A stretch of 64,000 nucleotides of DNA from Actinomadura sp. NAK00032 (GCF_013364275.1 NZ_CP054932.1:1426001-1490000); one strand, 5' to 3'. Positions 44,645 through 53,689 are shown, numbered from the stretch's first letter. The notes: generated by a model not told the origin, from the letters alone. Numbers and translations: made by a program.

Positions 44645-46057
44645 GTGCGTCCCAAGCTTCCCGGCCTCCGCACCGTCGCGGGCCGCGTCCTGGCCCTGTC
44701 CGCCCTGGCGCTGGTGGCGCTCGGCGTCCTGGTCGCCGCGCTGACCACCGGAGCCGGGCACGCCCGCGACGGGCTCCAGGCGCTCGGGCACCGGGAAGGC
44801 CCGATGGTCGTCGCCACCAGCGACATGTACCTCGCGCTCAGCGACATGGACGCGCAGGTCACCAACGTGCTGCTGACCGGCGGCGAGGACGGCTGGCTCT
44901 GCGACCCCGAAGACGCGGCCAGCGCCTGCGAGCGCAGCGGCGAGCGGCAGGCCTACGACATCCGGCGCGAGGACGCCCAGTCGGCCGCGCTGCAGGCGGC
45001 CCTGCTCGCGGGGGGCGAGGACAAGCGGCAGCAGACCGTCCAGTCGGTGCTGGACGGCCTGCACACCTACGACCAGCACGTCCAGGCGGCGATGGAGGCC
45101 GGGCGGCGGCGCGCGGCCCCGACCGCCGCGCTGCCGCCGGAGGGCGTCCGGCAGTACCGGGCCGCGACCGAGCTGATGACGCGGGACCTGCTGCCGAAGG
45201 CCTACAACCTCACGCTGGACGGCGCGGCGGACGTCGACACCGCCTACCGGGACGAGCACGCCGCCGTCAGCGCGGGCCGGTACCTGGTCCTCGGCGCCGG
45301 GATCGCGCTCCTCGCCGCGCTGGGCGCCCTCCAGGTGTACCTGGCGCGGCGGTTCCGGCGGCTGCTCAGCCTGCCGCTCGCCGCCGCGCTCGCCGGGGCG
45401 CTGGTGCTGACGGTCGCGGGCGCGTCGCTGCTGGCCACCGAGGCCGACCACCTGCGGGCGGCGAAGGCGTCGGGCTTCGACCCCGTCCTGACCCTCACGC
45501 GCGCCCGCGCGATCGGCAAGGGCCTCGACACCGACCGGGCCCGCCAGCTCCTCGACCCCGGCCAGGCCGACCGCTACGACCAGATGTATCTGGAGAAGTC
45601 CCAGACGATCCTCTACATCAGCGGCGCGACGAGCCTCGCCGCCTACTACCGCGAACTCGACGACCTGCTGGCCGGAAGCAAGCGGACCGTCGACTTCGGC
45701 GGGTTCTACGGCACCCGCGCCCGCAGCACCGCCGACACCCGCGCGCTCCTGGACAGCTACCGCAAGTACCAGGACCACGACCGCGCCGTCCGCATCCTCG
45801 CCGAGGCAGGCCAGCGCGCCGCCGCCGTCCGCGTCCATCTGGACCCGCGCTGGGCGCCCCTGCCCCACCCCGTGTTCCGGGCGCACGACCAGGAGCTGGA
45901 CGCCCGGATCAGCCACCACGACTTCCTCCGCACGCGCGGCGTGGCCGACGGCGACAAGGCCCTGGAGCCGTGGGACTGGCTGCCGGTCGCCGCGGCGCTG
46001 GCCCTCGCCGCGCTCATCGTGGCCGGCGTCTGGCCGCGCCTGTCGGAATACCGCTGA
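44645..46057 (+). CDS. GlnX-like four-TM sensor protein
   Basis: A 470-aa membrane protein with TM helices near 12-34, 213-233, 243-263 and 446-463. Two large helical extracellular domains (35-210 and 265-440) result, the first with a possible C86-C95 disulfide. No kinase, HAMP or methyl-accepting domain is attached. The layout matches mycobacterial GlnX, which with GlnH signals amino-acid availability to kinase PknG. The next gene encodes a GlnH-like binding protein, which strengthens the match. PknG is not in this window. GTG 44645 follows GAAGGAGAGC. The family match rests on topology and context rather than residue identity. Confidence 0.7.
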   Translation: MRPKLPGLRTVAGRVLALSALALVALGVLVAALTTGAGHARDGLQALGHREGPMVVATSDMYLALSDMDAQVTNVLLTGGEDGWLCDPEDAASACERSGERQAYDIRREDAQSAALQAALLAGGEDKRQQTVQSVLDGLHTYDQHVQAAMEAGRRRAAPTAALPPEGVRQYRAATELMTRDLLPKAYNLTLDGAADVDTAYRDEHAAVSAGRYLVLGAGIALLAALGALQVYLARRFRRLLSLPLAAALAGALVLTVAGASLLATEADHLRAAKASGFDPVLTLTRARAIGKGLDTDRARQLLDPGQADRYDQMYLEKSQTILYISGATSLAAYYRELDDLLAGSKRTVDFGGFYGTRARSTADTRALLDSYRKYQDHDRAVRILAEAGQRAAAVRVHLDPRWAPLPHPVFRAHDQELDARISHHDFLRTRGVADGDKALEPWDWLPVAAALALAALIVAGVWPRLSEYR

Positions 46058-46079
46058 CACCGAAAGACGGGAGCCCTCC

Positions 46080-46943
46080 GTGCATGCCGCCCGCAGCACG
46101 CTCACCTTCGCCGCGACGGCCGCCCTCGCCGGGCTGTCCGCGCTGATCCTGGCGGCGACCGTGGTGGCGGCGCCGCTGGTGGACGGCGCCGACGAGCCGC
46201 CGTCCATCACCGACCGGGACACCCTGGTCATCGGGGTCAACGACGACCGTCCGGGCCTCGCCCTGAAAGCCCCGGACGGCTCGCTGAAGGGCTTCGACAT
46301 CGACGTCGCGACCTACGTCGCCGGACAGCTCGACGTCGCGCCGAAGGACCTGACGTTCAAGCCGCTGGCCTCGAACGAGCGCGAGAGCGCCCTGCGCCGG
46401 GGCACGGTCGACATGGTGATCGCGACCTACTCGATCACGCCCGAACGCAAGGACAAGGTCACCTTCGCCGGGCCGTACTACGTCGCGCACCAGGACATCC
46501 TCGTCCGGCAGGGCGACCGCACCATCAAGGGCGTGCGCGACCTGCGCGGCAAGAAGCTCTGCCAGGTCTCCGGGTCGAACTCCTGGCGGCGGGTGACCGA
46601 GGAGCGCAGGGTCCTCGCCGAGCTCGTCTCGGCGGGCTCCTACGCCGAGTGCGTGAAGTCCCTGACCGCCGGACGGCTGGACGCCGTCTCCACCGACGAC
46701 CTGATCCTCGCCGGGTACGCGGCGCTTCCCCGCTCCGGCGTCACCGTGGTGAACGCGCCGTTCTCCGACGAGCGCTACGGCATCGGCCTGCGCAAGGGCG
46801 ACGTGAGCGGCTGCCGCGAGGTCAACCGCATCCTGACCGGCATGTACCAGAACGGCGCCGCCGAGACGCTCCTCGACCAGTGGTTCGCCACGTCCGGGTT
46901 GAACATCGCCATCACCGTCCCCCAGTTCGAGGGCTGCACCTGA
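46080..46943 (+). CDS. GlnH-like glutamate/aspartate-binding protein
   Basis: A 287-aa family 3 solute-binding protein. A hydrophobic N-terminus (about 8-35) acts as signal or anchor; no lipobox cysteine is seen, unlike typical GlnH lipoproteins. The binding fold covers 48-285, with 'GFDIDVATYVAGQL', 'DMVIATYSITPERKDKVTFAGPYYVA' and 'RGKKLCQVSGSNS' as family landmarks; Cys is present at the last of these and in the C-terminal EGC. GTG 46080 follows GGGAG. It is 22 bp after the GlnX-like gene, and no permease or ATPase follows, so it is a sensor rather than transporter component. Confidence 0.85.
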   Translation: MHAARSTLTFAATAALAGLSALILAATVVAAPLVDGADEPPSITDRDTLVIGVNDDRPGLALKAPDGSLKGFDIDVATYVAGQLDVAPKDLTFKPLASNERESALRRGTVDMVIATYSITPERKDKVTFAGPYYVAHQDILVRQGDRTIKGVRDLRGKKLCQVSGSNSWRRVTEERRVLAELVSAGSYAECVKSLTAGRLDAVSTDDLILAGYAALPRSGVTVVNAPFSDERYGIGLRKGDVSGCREVNRILTGMYQNGAAETLLDQWFATSGLNIAITVPQFEGCT

Positions 46944-46956
46944 GAACGCCGCCGCG

Positions 46957-48990
46957 ATGACCGATCCTGACCCCGACCCGCGGTTCGGGGAGCTGAGCGC
47001 GGCCGAACGCGGGCTCATCGAAGCCGCCGCCACCGGCGCCCGGGCCGACGTCCGGGCCGCCGGGACGGACGCCGACCGCCAGGTGCGCGCCGCCCTGCTG
47101 GCCGAGCTGCTGACGGGCGAGCGGGCACCGGAGGGTGGGCGGCCGAGGGCGCTGAAGCTGCGCGGGGCGCGCATCGCGGGCGCGCTCGACCTGGAGGCGG
47201 CCGAGCTGGCGTGCCCGCTGCTGCTGGCCGACTGCCACTTCGACGAGCCGCTCGTCCTCAGCGAGGCGACCGCGCCGTCCGTGCGCCTGCCCGGCTGTCG
47301 CGTTCCGGCGCTCATCGCCGACCAGCTGCGGACGACCGGCAACCTGGAGCTGAACCGGGGCTTTACGACCGAGCGAATCCGCCTCGCGGGAGCCGACATC
47401 GGCGGGACGGTCGATCTGAGCGATGCCGTCTTGCGCGCCCCAGGCACCCCTTCCCTGGTCGCCGATGGGCTTACGGTCGCGCGAGACATGCTCTGCCGGA
47501 ACCTCACCGTCCACGGCGAGGTGCATCTGCGCGGGGCTGCCATCAACGGCACCTTGGCGTTGGACGGCGCCCACCTGGACGCACCCGGAGCCGCCGCGCT
47601 GGCCGCCGCCCGACTCACGGTCGGGCACGACGCCTTCTGCCGCGACCTGTCCGCCAACGGGGAAGTGCGGCTCCCGGGTACGCGCATCGGCGGCAGGCTC
47701 GATCTGACCCGCGCGCACCTGGCCAACCCTGGCGCCGACGCGCTCACCGCCGACCGCCTGGCCGTGGACGACGGTGTGCTGGCCGAGGGCCTGACGGCCG
47801 ACGGGGAGATCCGGCTCACCGGCGCCCGCATCGACGGGACGCTGGTCCTGGCGGGCGCCCGCCTGACCAACCCCGGCGCGCGGGCGCTGAGCGGCGAAGG
47901 GCTCGTCGTCGACCAGGACGTGCACGCGACCGGCGGCTTCCGTGCCGAGGGCGAGGTCCAGCTCGTCCGCGCCCGGATCGGCGGCGCGCTGAACCTGGAC
48001 GACGCCGTGCTCGCCGACCCCGACGGCCAGGCGCTGACCGCTGACGCGCTCACCGTCGAGCAGTCCGTGTACGGCCGCCGCCTGTCGGCCGAGGGGGAGG
48101 TCCGCCTCGTCGGGGCCAGGATCGGCGGAGTGGCCGACTTCAGCGGGGCGCGGCTCGCCAACCCCGGACGCCGCGCGCTGTACGCGGTGCGGCTCAGCGT
48201 CGACGGCGACCTGATGTGCCGCCGAGGGTTCACCGCCGAAGGCGGGCTCCAGCTCTCCGGCGCCCGCGTGGGCGGCCACATCGAACTGGCCGACGCCGTC
48301 CTCACCAGGCCCCGCCGCCAGGCGCTCGACCTGGGCTACGCGACGGCGCAGGCGCTCATCCTCCGGCCCCGGCAAGCCCCCGAAGGGCTCATCAACCTCA
48401 CCGGTACGCAGGTCGGAATCTACGAGGACGACCACCGGACATGGCCCGCCACGCTCCTGCTGCAAGGCTTCACTTACGACACGCTGACCGGTGAGGCGGA
48501 CGTCCGGTCGCGGCTGCGCTGGGCGTCCCGCCATCGTGGCGGCTACACCCCGCAGATCTACGACCAGCTCGCCGCCGCCTACCGGCGCACCGGCCACGAG
48601 AGGACCGCCCGGCAGGTCGCCATCGCCAAGCAGTGGCGCCGCCGCACGGTGCTGAGGGCGCCCGGCAAGCTGGCGAACTGGCTGCTGTACCTGACCGTCG
48701 GCTACGGCTACCGCACCTGGCTGGCCGCCCTCTGGCTGGCCGCCCTCCTCGTGCTCGGCACCCAGGTCTTCGACCCCGATCAGATGACGAAGGCCGCGAC
48801 GACCGCTCCGTCCTTCAGCGCCCTCGGATACACCCTCGACGTGCTGCTGCCCATCGGAGACCTCGGCCAGCAGAAGGCATGGCAGCCCGGCGGCGCGGCC
48901 CAGTACTGGTCGTGGGCCTTCACGGCGGCCGGCTGGATCCTGGGCACCGCCGTGGTCGCCGGTCTGACCGGCGTCCTCAAACGCGACTGA
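46957..48990 (+). CDS. Beta-helix-like repeat protein with C-terminal membrane anchor
   Basis: A 677-aa protein. After a helical N-terminus (1-60) there are about seven repeats of 46-48 residues, each with G-E-V-x-L-x-x-A-x-I-x-G-x-L-x-L and A-x-L-x-N-P-G-x-x-A-L elements (roughly residues 125-465). They should coil into a right-handed beta-helix. A helical segment (480-570) and two membrane helices (about 578-600 and 645-668) end the protein. Homologues are often labelled 'membrane-associated oxidoreductase', but no cofactor site is visible. It lies 13 bp after the GlnH-like gene, so it is co-transcribed and may take part in the same sensing pathway. Confidence 0.72.
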   Translation: MTDPDPDPRFGELSAAERGLIEAAATGARADVRAAGTDADRQVRAALLAELLTGERAPEGGRPRALKLRGARIAGALDLEAAELACPLLLADCHFDEPLVLSEATAPSVRLPGCRVPALIADQLRTTGNLELNRGFTTERIRLAGADIGGTVDLSDAVLRAPGTPSLVADGLTVARDMLCRNLTVHGEVHLRGAAINGTLALDGAHLDAPGAAALAAARLTVGHDAFCRDLSANGEVRLPGTRIGGRLDLTRAHLANPGADALTADRLAVDDGVLAEGLTADGEIRLTGARIDGTLVLAGARLTNPGARALSGEGLVVDQDVHATGGFRAEGEVQLVRARIGGALNLDDAVLADPDGQALTADALTVEQSVYGRRLSAEGEVRLVGARIGGVADFSGARLANPGRRALYAVRLSVDGDLMCRRGFTAEGGLQLSGARVGGHIELADAVLTRPRRQALDLGYATAQALILRPRQAPEGLINLTGTQVGIYEDDHRTWPATLLLQGFTYDTLTGEADVRSRLRWASRHRGGYTPQIYDQLAAAYRRTGHERTARQVAIAKQWRRRTVLRAPGKLANWLLYLTVGYGYRTWLAALWLAALLVLGTQVFDPDQMTKAATTAPSFSALGYTLDVLLPIGDLGQQKAWQPGGAAQYWSWAFTAAGWILGTAVVAGLTGVLKRD

Positions 48991-49062
48991 CGGCGGAAGG
49001 CCCGGCCCCGGTCGCCCGAAAAACCGCAGGAAGAACGGGACCGGCGTCGGTAGGGTCGCGGC

Positions 49063-49890
49063 ATGATCTTCGGACCGGCCGTCGACGTCCGTCCCCTGTT
49101 CCCGCGCGAGCGGCAGGCCATGCTCGACCTGCTCCGGGCCCTGACACCCGCCGAGTGGGCCACGCCGACGGTGTGCCCCGGCTGGGACGTCCACGACGTC
49201 GTCAGTCACGTCCTCAACGACTACATGCGGCGCCTGTCCGGCAGCCGCGACGGGTACGGCGGCGCGGTGTTCGCCGATGACGAGACGCTTCCCGGCTACC
49301 TGGCGCGCACCAACGACGAGTTCGTCCGGGCGTCCCGGCAGCTGAGCCCGCAGCTGATGATCGAGCTGCTGGACGATCTGGGGCCGCGACTGGACGCCAT
49401 GTGGGCGTCCCGAGACCTCCATGCCGCCGCCGACCTGAACGTCTCCTGGGCCGCCGACGACGTAGACAGCCCGGCCTGGCTGGACATCGGCCGCGAATAC
49501 ACCGAGTTCTGGGTCCACCAGCAGCAGGTGCGCGACGCGGTCTCCGCACCGGGCGCCCTGGAACCCGATCTCATGGCCCCAGTGCTCGACCTCTTCGCGC
49601 GGGGCCTGCCGCATGCCCTGCGCATGCACGACCGTCCCGAAGGCAGCACGGCCCACTTGGAAGTGCTCGGCCCGGCGGGTGGCCGGTGGACCGTGGCTCG
49701 GCAGGACGGGCGATGGCGGATGGCCGAGCCCCACGGCGAGCCGTCCGCACACGTCTCCATGGACCAGGACGCCTTCTGGCGGCTGGCGACCAGGGGCATC
49801 ACCGTGGATCAGGCCCGCGAGCGCTCGACGGCGTCCGGCGACGCCGACCTCACCGCGTCCATCACGGCCCTGCTCGCGGTCATCGCCTAA
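49063..49890 (+). CDS. Maleylpyruvate isomerase family mycothiol-dependent enzyme
   Basis: A 275-aa DinB/MDMPI-fold protein. The N-terminal helical domain has 'LTPAEWATPTVCPGWDVHDVVSHV', with metal-binding His in the last part, and 'EFWVHQQQVRDAV' supplies two more His/Glu ligands. The C-terminal domain (about 195-275) is the MDMPI_C type. Members use mycothiol, the actinobacterial thiol, to isomerise or detoxify electrophiles; the substrate of this copy is unknown. The start follows 'gtagggtcgcggc', which may be a leaderless-type signal. It ends just before a truncated oxidoreductase gene. Confidence 0.85.
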   Translation: MIFGPAVDVRPLFPRERQAMLDLLRALTPAEWATPTVCPGWDVHDVVSHVLNDYMRRLSGSRDGYGGAVFADDETLPGYLARTNDEFVRASRQLSPQLMIELLDDLGPRLDAMWASRDLHAAADLNVSWAADDVDSPAWLDIGREYTEFWVHQQQVRDAVSAPGALEPDLMAPVLDLFARGLPHALRMHDRPEGSTAHLEVLGPAGGRWTVARQDGRWRMAEPHGEPSAHVSMDQDAFWRLATRGITVDQARERSTASGDADLTASITALLAVIA

Positions 49891-49908
49891 CCCGCCTGGG
49901 ACGCACGC

Positions 49909-50055
49909 ATGCGCATCGGTGTGATCGGGCTGAGCAGAGGGCTGCACCTGGCGGTCTGGGCCCGGCGGCTAGGCATGGAAGTGGCGGCCGCCTGTGACAG
50001 CGACACCGTGCGACGGGAGGCCGCCCGCCCAGAACTGCCCGGCGTGATCCACCCA
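49909..50055 (+). pseudogene. Truncated N-terminus of a Gfo/Idh/MocA oxidoreductase
   Basis: ATG 49909 opens a frame whose first 45 residues read as a Rossmann NAD(P)-binding start: MRIGVIGLSRGLHLAVWARR, then 'GMEVAAACDSD'. The G-x-G-x-x-G variant G-L-S-R-G is recognisable. After about residue 47 the frame becomes nonsense (rich in Trp, Arg and Ser) and runs into the antisense hydrolase gene, whose stop is at 50094. The remaining 300 or so residues of a normal family member are missing. It is a remnant cut off by insertion or deletion. Confidence 0.65.
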
Positions 50056-50093
50056 GAACGTCCCGTCCCGGATGGTCTTCCTGGTGAAGCGGT

Positions 50094-51086
50094 TCATTCG
50101 GGTACTCCGATCAGGGCGTGGGCGATGTGGTCGCCAAGGTGGGGCAGCCAGTCGGGCCGTGCGTTGCCGAGCAGGTGGTCGCCGTGCGGGACGGACAGGT
50201 AGGTGCCGTGCGGCGCGAGACGGGCCAGCGGCTCCCCGTTCGTCACGCCGGGGATGACGTCCTGTTCCCCGTCCACGACGAGCAGCGGGGCGGTGACGCG
50301 GGGTGCGAGGTCTGTCAGGTCCACCTGGCGGGCGAACTCGCTGGCCGCGCCGGGGCCGCCGGTGCGTCCGGCCATGATGTCCCTCACCGGTGGCGGCAGT
50401 TCGTCCCAGTCGAGGCGGAAGGGGCCGCTGACGGTGGCGACCGCCGCCACGCGCGGTTCCAGCGCCGCCGTGCGCGCGGCGAAGTAGCCGCCCAGGCTGA
50501 GGCCGACGAGCCCGACGCGGGCGACGCCGAGGGCGTCGATGACCCGGCCGACGACCTGCTCGTAGTCCGGTCTGAGGGGCGTCGTGGCCGCGAGTGCGCC
50601 CTGCCCGGGGCCGTCCATCGCGAACACCGCCAGTCCTCTGGCCAGCAGCGCGGCCGTCAGGTCGAGGAACTCTTCCTTGGCCGAGTCCAGGCCGGGGACG
50701 ACGACCACGGTGGCGGGCGCGTCGGCGGGGCCGCGCAGCCAGCCGGTGAATTCCTCGCCGCCCACCCGTCGGCCGCTGGGCTCCAGCAGCGTGATCGCCC
50801 TGCTCAGGGCACGGTCCGCGGCGGCGGCGGCACGGGCGGCCTCCGGGTACGGCGCCAGGGTGGCCAGGTGGAACCACCGGGCCGCCATCAGCAGGTGCTC
50901 GCCCGCGGAGACGGGCGAGTCCGCTTCCTCCGCGCGCTGGAGGTGGGCGTGCCCGGTGCGCGTGAAGGCCGGGCCCCAGTCGGCGACGGAGGCGAGGCCA
51001 TCGGTGACGCGACGGTACTCGTGGGGGTCGACGCCCGCGCCGGTGGCGCGCGTCCACTGCGCGGCGGCGAACTCGGTGACGCTCAC
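50094..51086 (-). CDS. Alpha/beta hydrolase
   Basis: A 330-aa serine hydrolase with a helical N-terminal domain (1-105) and an alpha/beta core. This layout resembles FrsA and dihydroxypseudooxynicotine hydrolase. The nucleophile is Ser in GLSLGG (near 195), the acid is Asp in 'VDGEQD' and the base is His in 'PHGDHLLG'. The substrate is not predictable. Its GTG start overlaps the stop of the upstream oxidoreductase gene (GTGA), so the two are translationally coupled. The pair is divergent from a LysR gene. Confidence 0.83.
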   Translation of the reverse strand: MSVTEFAAAQWTRATGAGVDPHEYRRVTDGLASVADWGPAFTRTGHAHLQRAEEADSPVSAGEHLLMAARWFHLATLAPYPEAARAAAAADRALSRAITLLEPSGRRVGGEEFTGWLRGPADAPATVVVVPGLDSAKEEFLDLTAALLARGLAVFAMDGPGQGALAATTPLRPDYEQVVGRVIDALGVARVGLVGLSLGGYFAARTAALEPRVAAVATVSGPFRLDWDELPPPVRDIMAGRTGGPGAASEFARQVDLTDLAPRVTAPLLVVDGEQDVIPGVTNGEPLARLAPHGTYLSVPHGDHLLGNARPDWLPHLGDHIAHALIGVPE

Positions 51087-52003
51087 ATCGCTCCTTCGGT
51101 CAGCAGGGCGGCCTTGCCGCGTATCCGGCGCTCGCGGAGGTCGACCAGGGTGGCGGCGGTCTCGGTCCAGTCGGCGGTCCGGCCGATCTCCGGGTGCAGC
51201 CGGTCCTGTTCCACCAGGCGCACCAGGGCCGCGAGGTCGCAGCCGTAGGGTGCGCCGGCGTAGTGGAAGTGCTGGATGGCGACCCGCTCGGGTCCGTTCA
51301 GGAGATCGAAGAAGTCGAGGGTCGCCGGGGTGTGGCTCGCCTGCCCGAACCAGACGAGCAGCCCGCCCGGACGCACCTTGGACAGGGCGGCCGGCAGTGC
51401 CGGGCCGCCCGTCGACTCCAGGACGACGTCGAACGGCCCCCGGGCCGCCGCGACGGCGTGCACCACCAGCGCGCCCATCTCCGCGAGCCGCTCGCCGCGC
51501 ACCGGCGTGGCCGTCACCGCGGTCAGTTCGGCTCCCGCTCCGACGGCCAGTTCCGCGACGTAGTGGCCGACCCCGCCCGAGGCACCGGTCAGCAGCACCC
51601 GCCGTCCCGCCAGGGAACCGGCCGTGCGCAGCAGCCGCAGGGCGGTGATCCCGGCCAGCGGCAGGGCGGCCGCCCGGACGCCGTCGACGCCGTCCGGCAG
51701 CACCGCGAGCGAGTGCGTGGGAACGGCGGCGTACTCGGCCCAGCCGCCCTGCCCCGGATGCCCGACCACGCGGGCGCCCGCGCGGGGGCCCGAGCCGTCG
51801 GCCGCGGCCTGCACGACGAGCCCCGCGATGTCCTTGCCGGGCAGCAGCCCCGCCCGCGGGTTCTCCAGGAGGAACGTCTCGCCCCGGTTCGGCGCGAACG
51901 CCTCGACCCTGACCAGTGCCTCACCGGGCTCCGGGACGGGCTGGGGAGCCTCGGCGAAGGCGACCGGCCGCGCCGCGTCCCCCGTCGGAATCAGTCTTCG
52001 CAT
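51083..52003 (-). CDS. Zinc-independent MDR/quinone oxidoreductase-like enzyme
   Basis: A 306-aa medium-chain reductase without zinc-site cysteines. It has 'FAPNRGETFLLENP', 'LPGKDIAGLVVQAA' and the NADPH motif 'VLLTGASGGVGHYVAELAV', the hallmarks of quinone oxidoreductase (QOR)-type enzymes. It should use NADPH to reduce quinones or activated alkenes. ATG 52003 is preferred; an upstream frame to 52078 would enter the LysR operator. It is co-transcribed with the downstream hydrolase and divergently controlled by the LysR gene at 52093. Confidence 0.85.
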   Translation of the reverse strand: MRRLIPTGDAARPVAFAEAPQPVPEPGEALVRVEAFAPNRGETFLLENPRAGLLPGKDIAGLVVQAAADGSGPRAGARVVGHPGQGGWAEYAAVPTHSLAVLPDGVDGVRAAALPLAGITALRLLRTAGSLAGRRVLLTGASGGVGHYVAELAVGAGAELTAVTATPVRGERLAEMGALVVHAVAAARGPFDVVLESTGGPALPAALSKVRPGGLLVWFGQASHTPATLDFFDLLNGPERVAIQHFHYAGAPYGCDLAALVRLVEQDRLHPEIGRTADWTETAATLVDLRERRIRGKAALLTEGAM

Positions 52004-52059
52004 GCCGCGAATGCAACCCCCGCGGCCGCCCCGTGATCCAACAACGGCCGGAAGTATCC

Positions 52060-52076
52060 GACAACTTTCGGTTGTC
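52060..52076. promoter_or_regulatory. LysR-type operator
   Basis: gacaac (52060-52065) and gttgtc (52071-52076) form a perfect inverted repeat with a 5-bp spacer, matching the T-N11-A LysR-box pattern. It lies in the 89-bp gap between the LysR gene and the oxidoreductase gene. A related acaac half site lies at 52041-52045. Confidence 0.6.
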
Positions 52077-52092
52077 ACCTATGGTGAGGGCC

Positions 52093-53064
52093 ATGGACCT
52101 CGACCTGGCGCAGGTACGTGCCTTCGTCCGCGCCGCCGAGGAACTGCACTTCGGACGGGCCGCCGGGACGCTCGCCATCTCCCAGCAGGCACTGTCCAAA
52201 CGGATCGCGCGGCTGGAATCGCTGCTCGGGACGCGGCTGTTCCAGCGCGGCGGCAACGGGATGCTCCTCACCGAGGCCGGACGGCGGTTCCTCCGGCCGG
52301 CCCGGCAGACCCTCGCCGCCGCGGATGCCGCCGTCGCCGCTGCCATCGGGACGGACCGTCCGCTGCGCGTCGACGTCTGGGGCCACCTCTACGCGCCGAT
52401 GCGGACGCTGGCCCAGGTCGCCGGGCCGGCCGGGAACCTGGAGTTGGGCCACGGCCGTGATCTGCCGTCGGTGGCGGCGGCCCTGCTGCACGGCGACATC
52501 GACGCCGCCTTCGGCCGCGTCCACCCTCCGCTGCACGCCGGGCTGGCGCACCGCCTCGTCCGCCTCGAACCGGTGGACGCCGTACTGAGCACCGGCCACC
52601 CGCTCGCCGCCGAACCGGCGCTGCGACCGGACCAGCTGTGCGGCAGCGTGCTGTGGGCGCCCGGCGCGCTGGACCGGCTCGACTTCCTCCACCAGTTCGC
52701 CGACCGGTTCGACATCCAGGACAGGGCCGCGAGCATCAACCTGGGCCCCGTCCACTTCCTCACCGAAGTCGCCGCCGACCCGCGACGCTTCTCGCTGCTG
52801 CCCGCCGACGTGCCCCTGCCGGAGATCCCCGGGCTGGCGTCCGTCCCGCTGGTCGACCCGACGCTGCTGTACGCCTGGTCGCTGCTGTGGCGCACCGGCA
52901 ACGGCCACCCGGGCTTGGACGGCCTCACCGCCGCCTGCGCCGCGGAAGCCGGACGGAGCCGATGGCTGGAATACGACCCGACCCGCGACTGGCTCCCCGA
53001 ACCCCCAACGAACCGTCCCCCTCCGGCACCGGGAACGAACGCCATTGAGCACACCGCCCCCTGA
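52093..53064 (+). CDS. LysR family regulator
   Basis: A 323-aa LysR regulator. The winged HTH is at 1-62 ('MDLDLAQVRAFVRAAEELHFGRAA' then 'ISQQALSKRIARLESLLG'), and the periplasmic-binding-like effector domain is at about 88-300. ATG 52093 follows GTGAGGG; ATG 52081 would add four residues and lies nearer the operator. Divergent layout and the palindrome at 52060-52076 predict control of the oxidoreductase-hydrolase operon by an unknown aromatic or similar ligand. The extreme C-terminus, rich in Pro, is non-conserved. Confidence 0.87.
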   Translation: MDLDLAQVRAFVRAAEELHFGRAAGTLAISQQALSKRIARLESLLGTRLFQRGGNGMLLTEAGRRFLRPARQTLAAADAAVAAAIGTDRPLRVDVWGHLYAPMRTLAQVAGPAGNLELGHGRDLPSVAAALLHGDIDAAFGRVHPPLHAGLAHRLVRLEPVDAVLSTGHPLAAEPALRPDQLCGSVLWAPGALDRLDFLHQFADRFDIQDRAASINLGPVHFLTEVAADPRRFSLLPADVPLPEIPGLASVPLVDPTLLYAWSLLWRTGNGHPGLDGLTAACAAEAGRSRWLEYDPTRDWLPEPPTNRPPPAPGTNAIEHTAP

Positions 53065-53122
53065 GTCGGCACCGCCGCTTGGTGCTCACCCGCCCGTCGC
53101 CCGCCCGCCATGGCCAACGATC

Positions 53123-53689
53123 ATGGCGGGCCGCTGCCGCATCTGGGTGCCGACCGGACTCGTCGTCCTCGTCGGTCCACCGGCCTCGGGCAAGACCAGC
53201 TTCGTTCGGGCGCTGATCGCGCACCGGCAGATCGACGCGCAAGCCGTGGTGTCCAGCGACGAGATCCGCGCGGAGCTTCTCAGCACCTCACCCGCACAGG
53301 CGAAATCCGACGAGGCGGAAGCACGGATCTTCGAGGAACGCGACCGCAGGATCGTCGCCAGGCTCGCCGCCGGGCGCAGCGCAGTCGCCGAGTCGACGAA
53401 CGTCACGCCGCAGGCACGTGCACGACTCATCGCCATCGCCAGGCGTTTCAACGCCCCGGTGACCATGCTGCGATTCGACCCGGACGTCACCGACCTTCTC
53501 CAGCAGTACACTGAGCGAGGCCGCACGGACCTCGCCGCCGCGGACATCCGTGCCTACGCCGCCATCATGAGCCGGGACGCGGGTGCCGACCAGCTCCGCT
53601 CCGAGGGCGCGACCAGCGTCCACGATGTCCCCGGACGTCGCCAAGCGACCACGCCCGCCGAAGCCGCCGCGCACTTCTCCTTCGTCTGA
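53123..53689 (+). CDS. AAA_33-type P-loop kinase
   Basis: A 188-aa small P-loop protein. Walker A is GPPASGKTS near residues 17-25, and 'VVSSDEIRAELL' supplies the D-x-I-R element found in polynucleotide-kinase-like proteins (Pnkp, T4 PnkP). 'AVAESTNVTPQARARLIAIA' gives the Walker-B-like strand and N-T-N-V-T loop variant. It could phosphorylate RNA ends or a small molecule. ATG 53123 is chosen because it begins just before the first strand; a TTG at 53045 would overlap the LysR gene by 20 bp and adds a Pro-rich tail. Confidence 0.75.
   Translation: MAGRCRIWVPTGLVVLVGPPASGKTSFVRALIAHRQIDAQAVVSSDEIRAELLSTSPAQAKSDEAEARIFEERDRRIVARLAAGRSAVAESTNVTPQARARLIAIARRFNAPVTMLRFDPDVTDLLQQYTERGRTDLAAADIRAYAAIMSRDAGADQLRSEGATSVHDVPGRRQATTPAEAAAHFSFV

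Noticed and set aside
49969..50097. A 42-residue minus-strand frame overlapping the hydrolase stop by ATGA
   Set aside because: It is antisense to the truncated oxidoreductase N-terminus, which has recognisable protein sequence, and no family could be named. It could still be a real coupled small gene.
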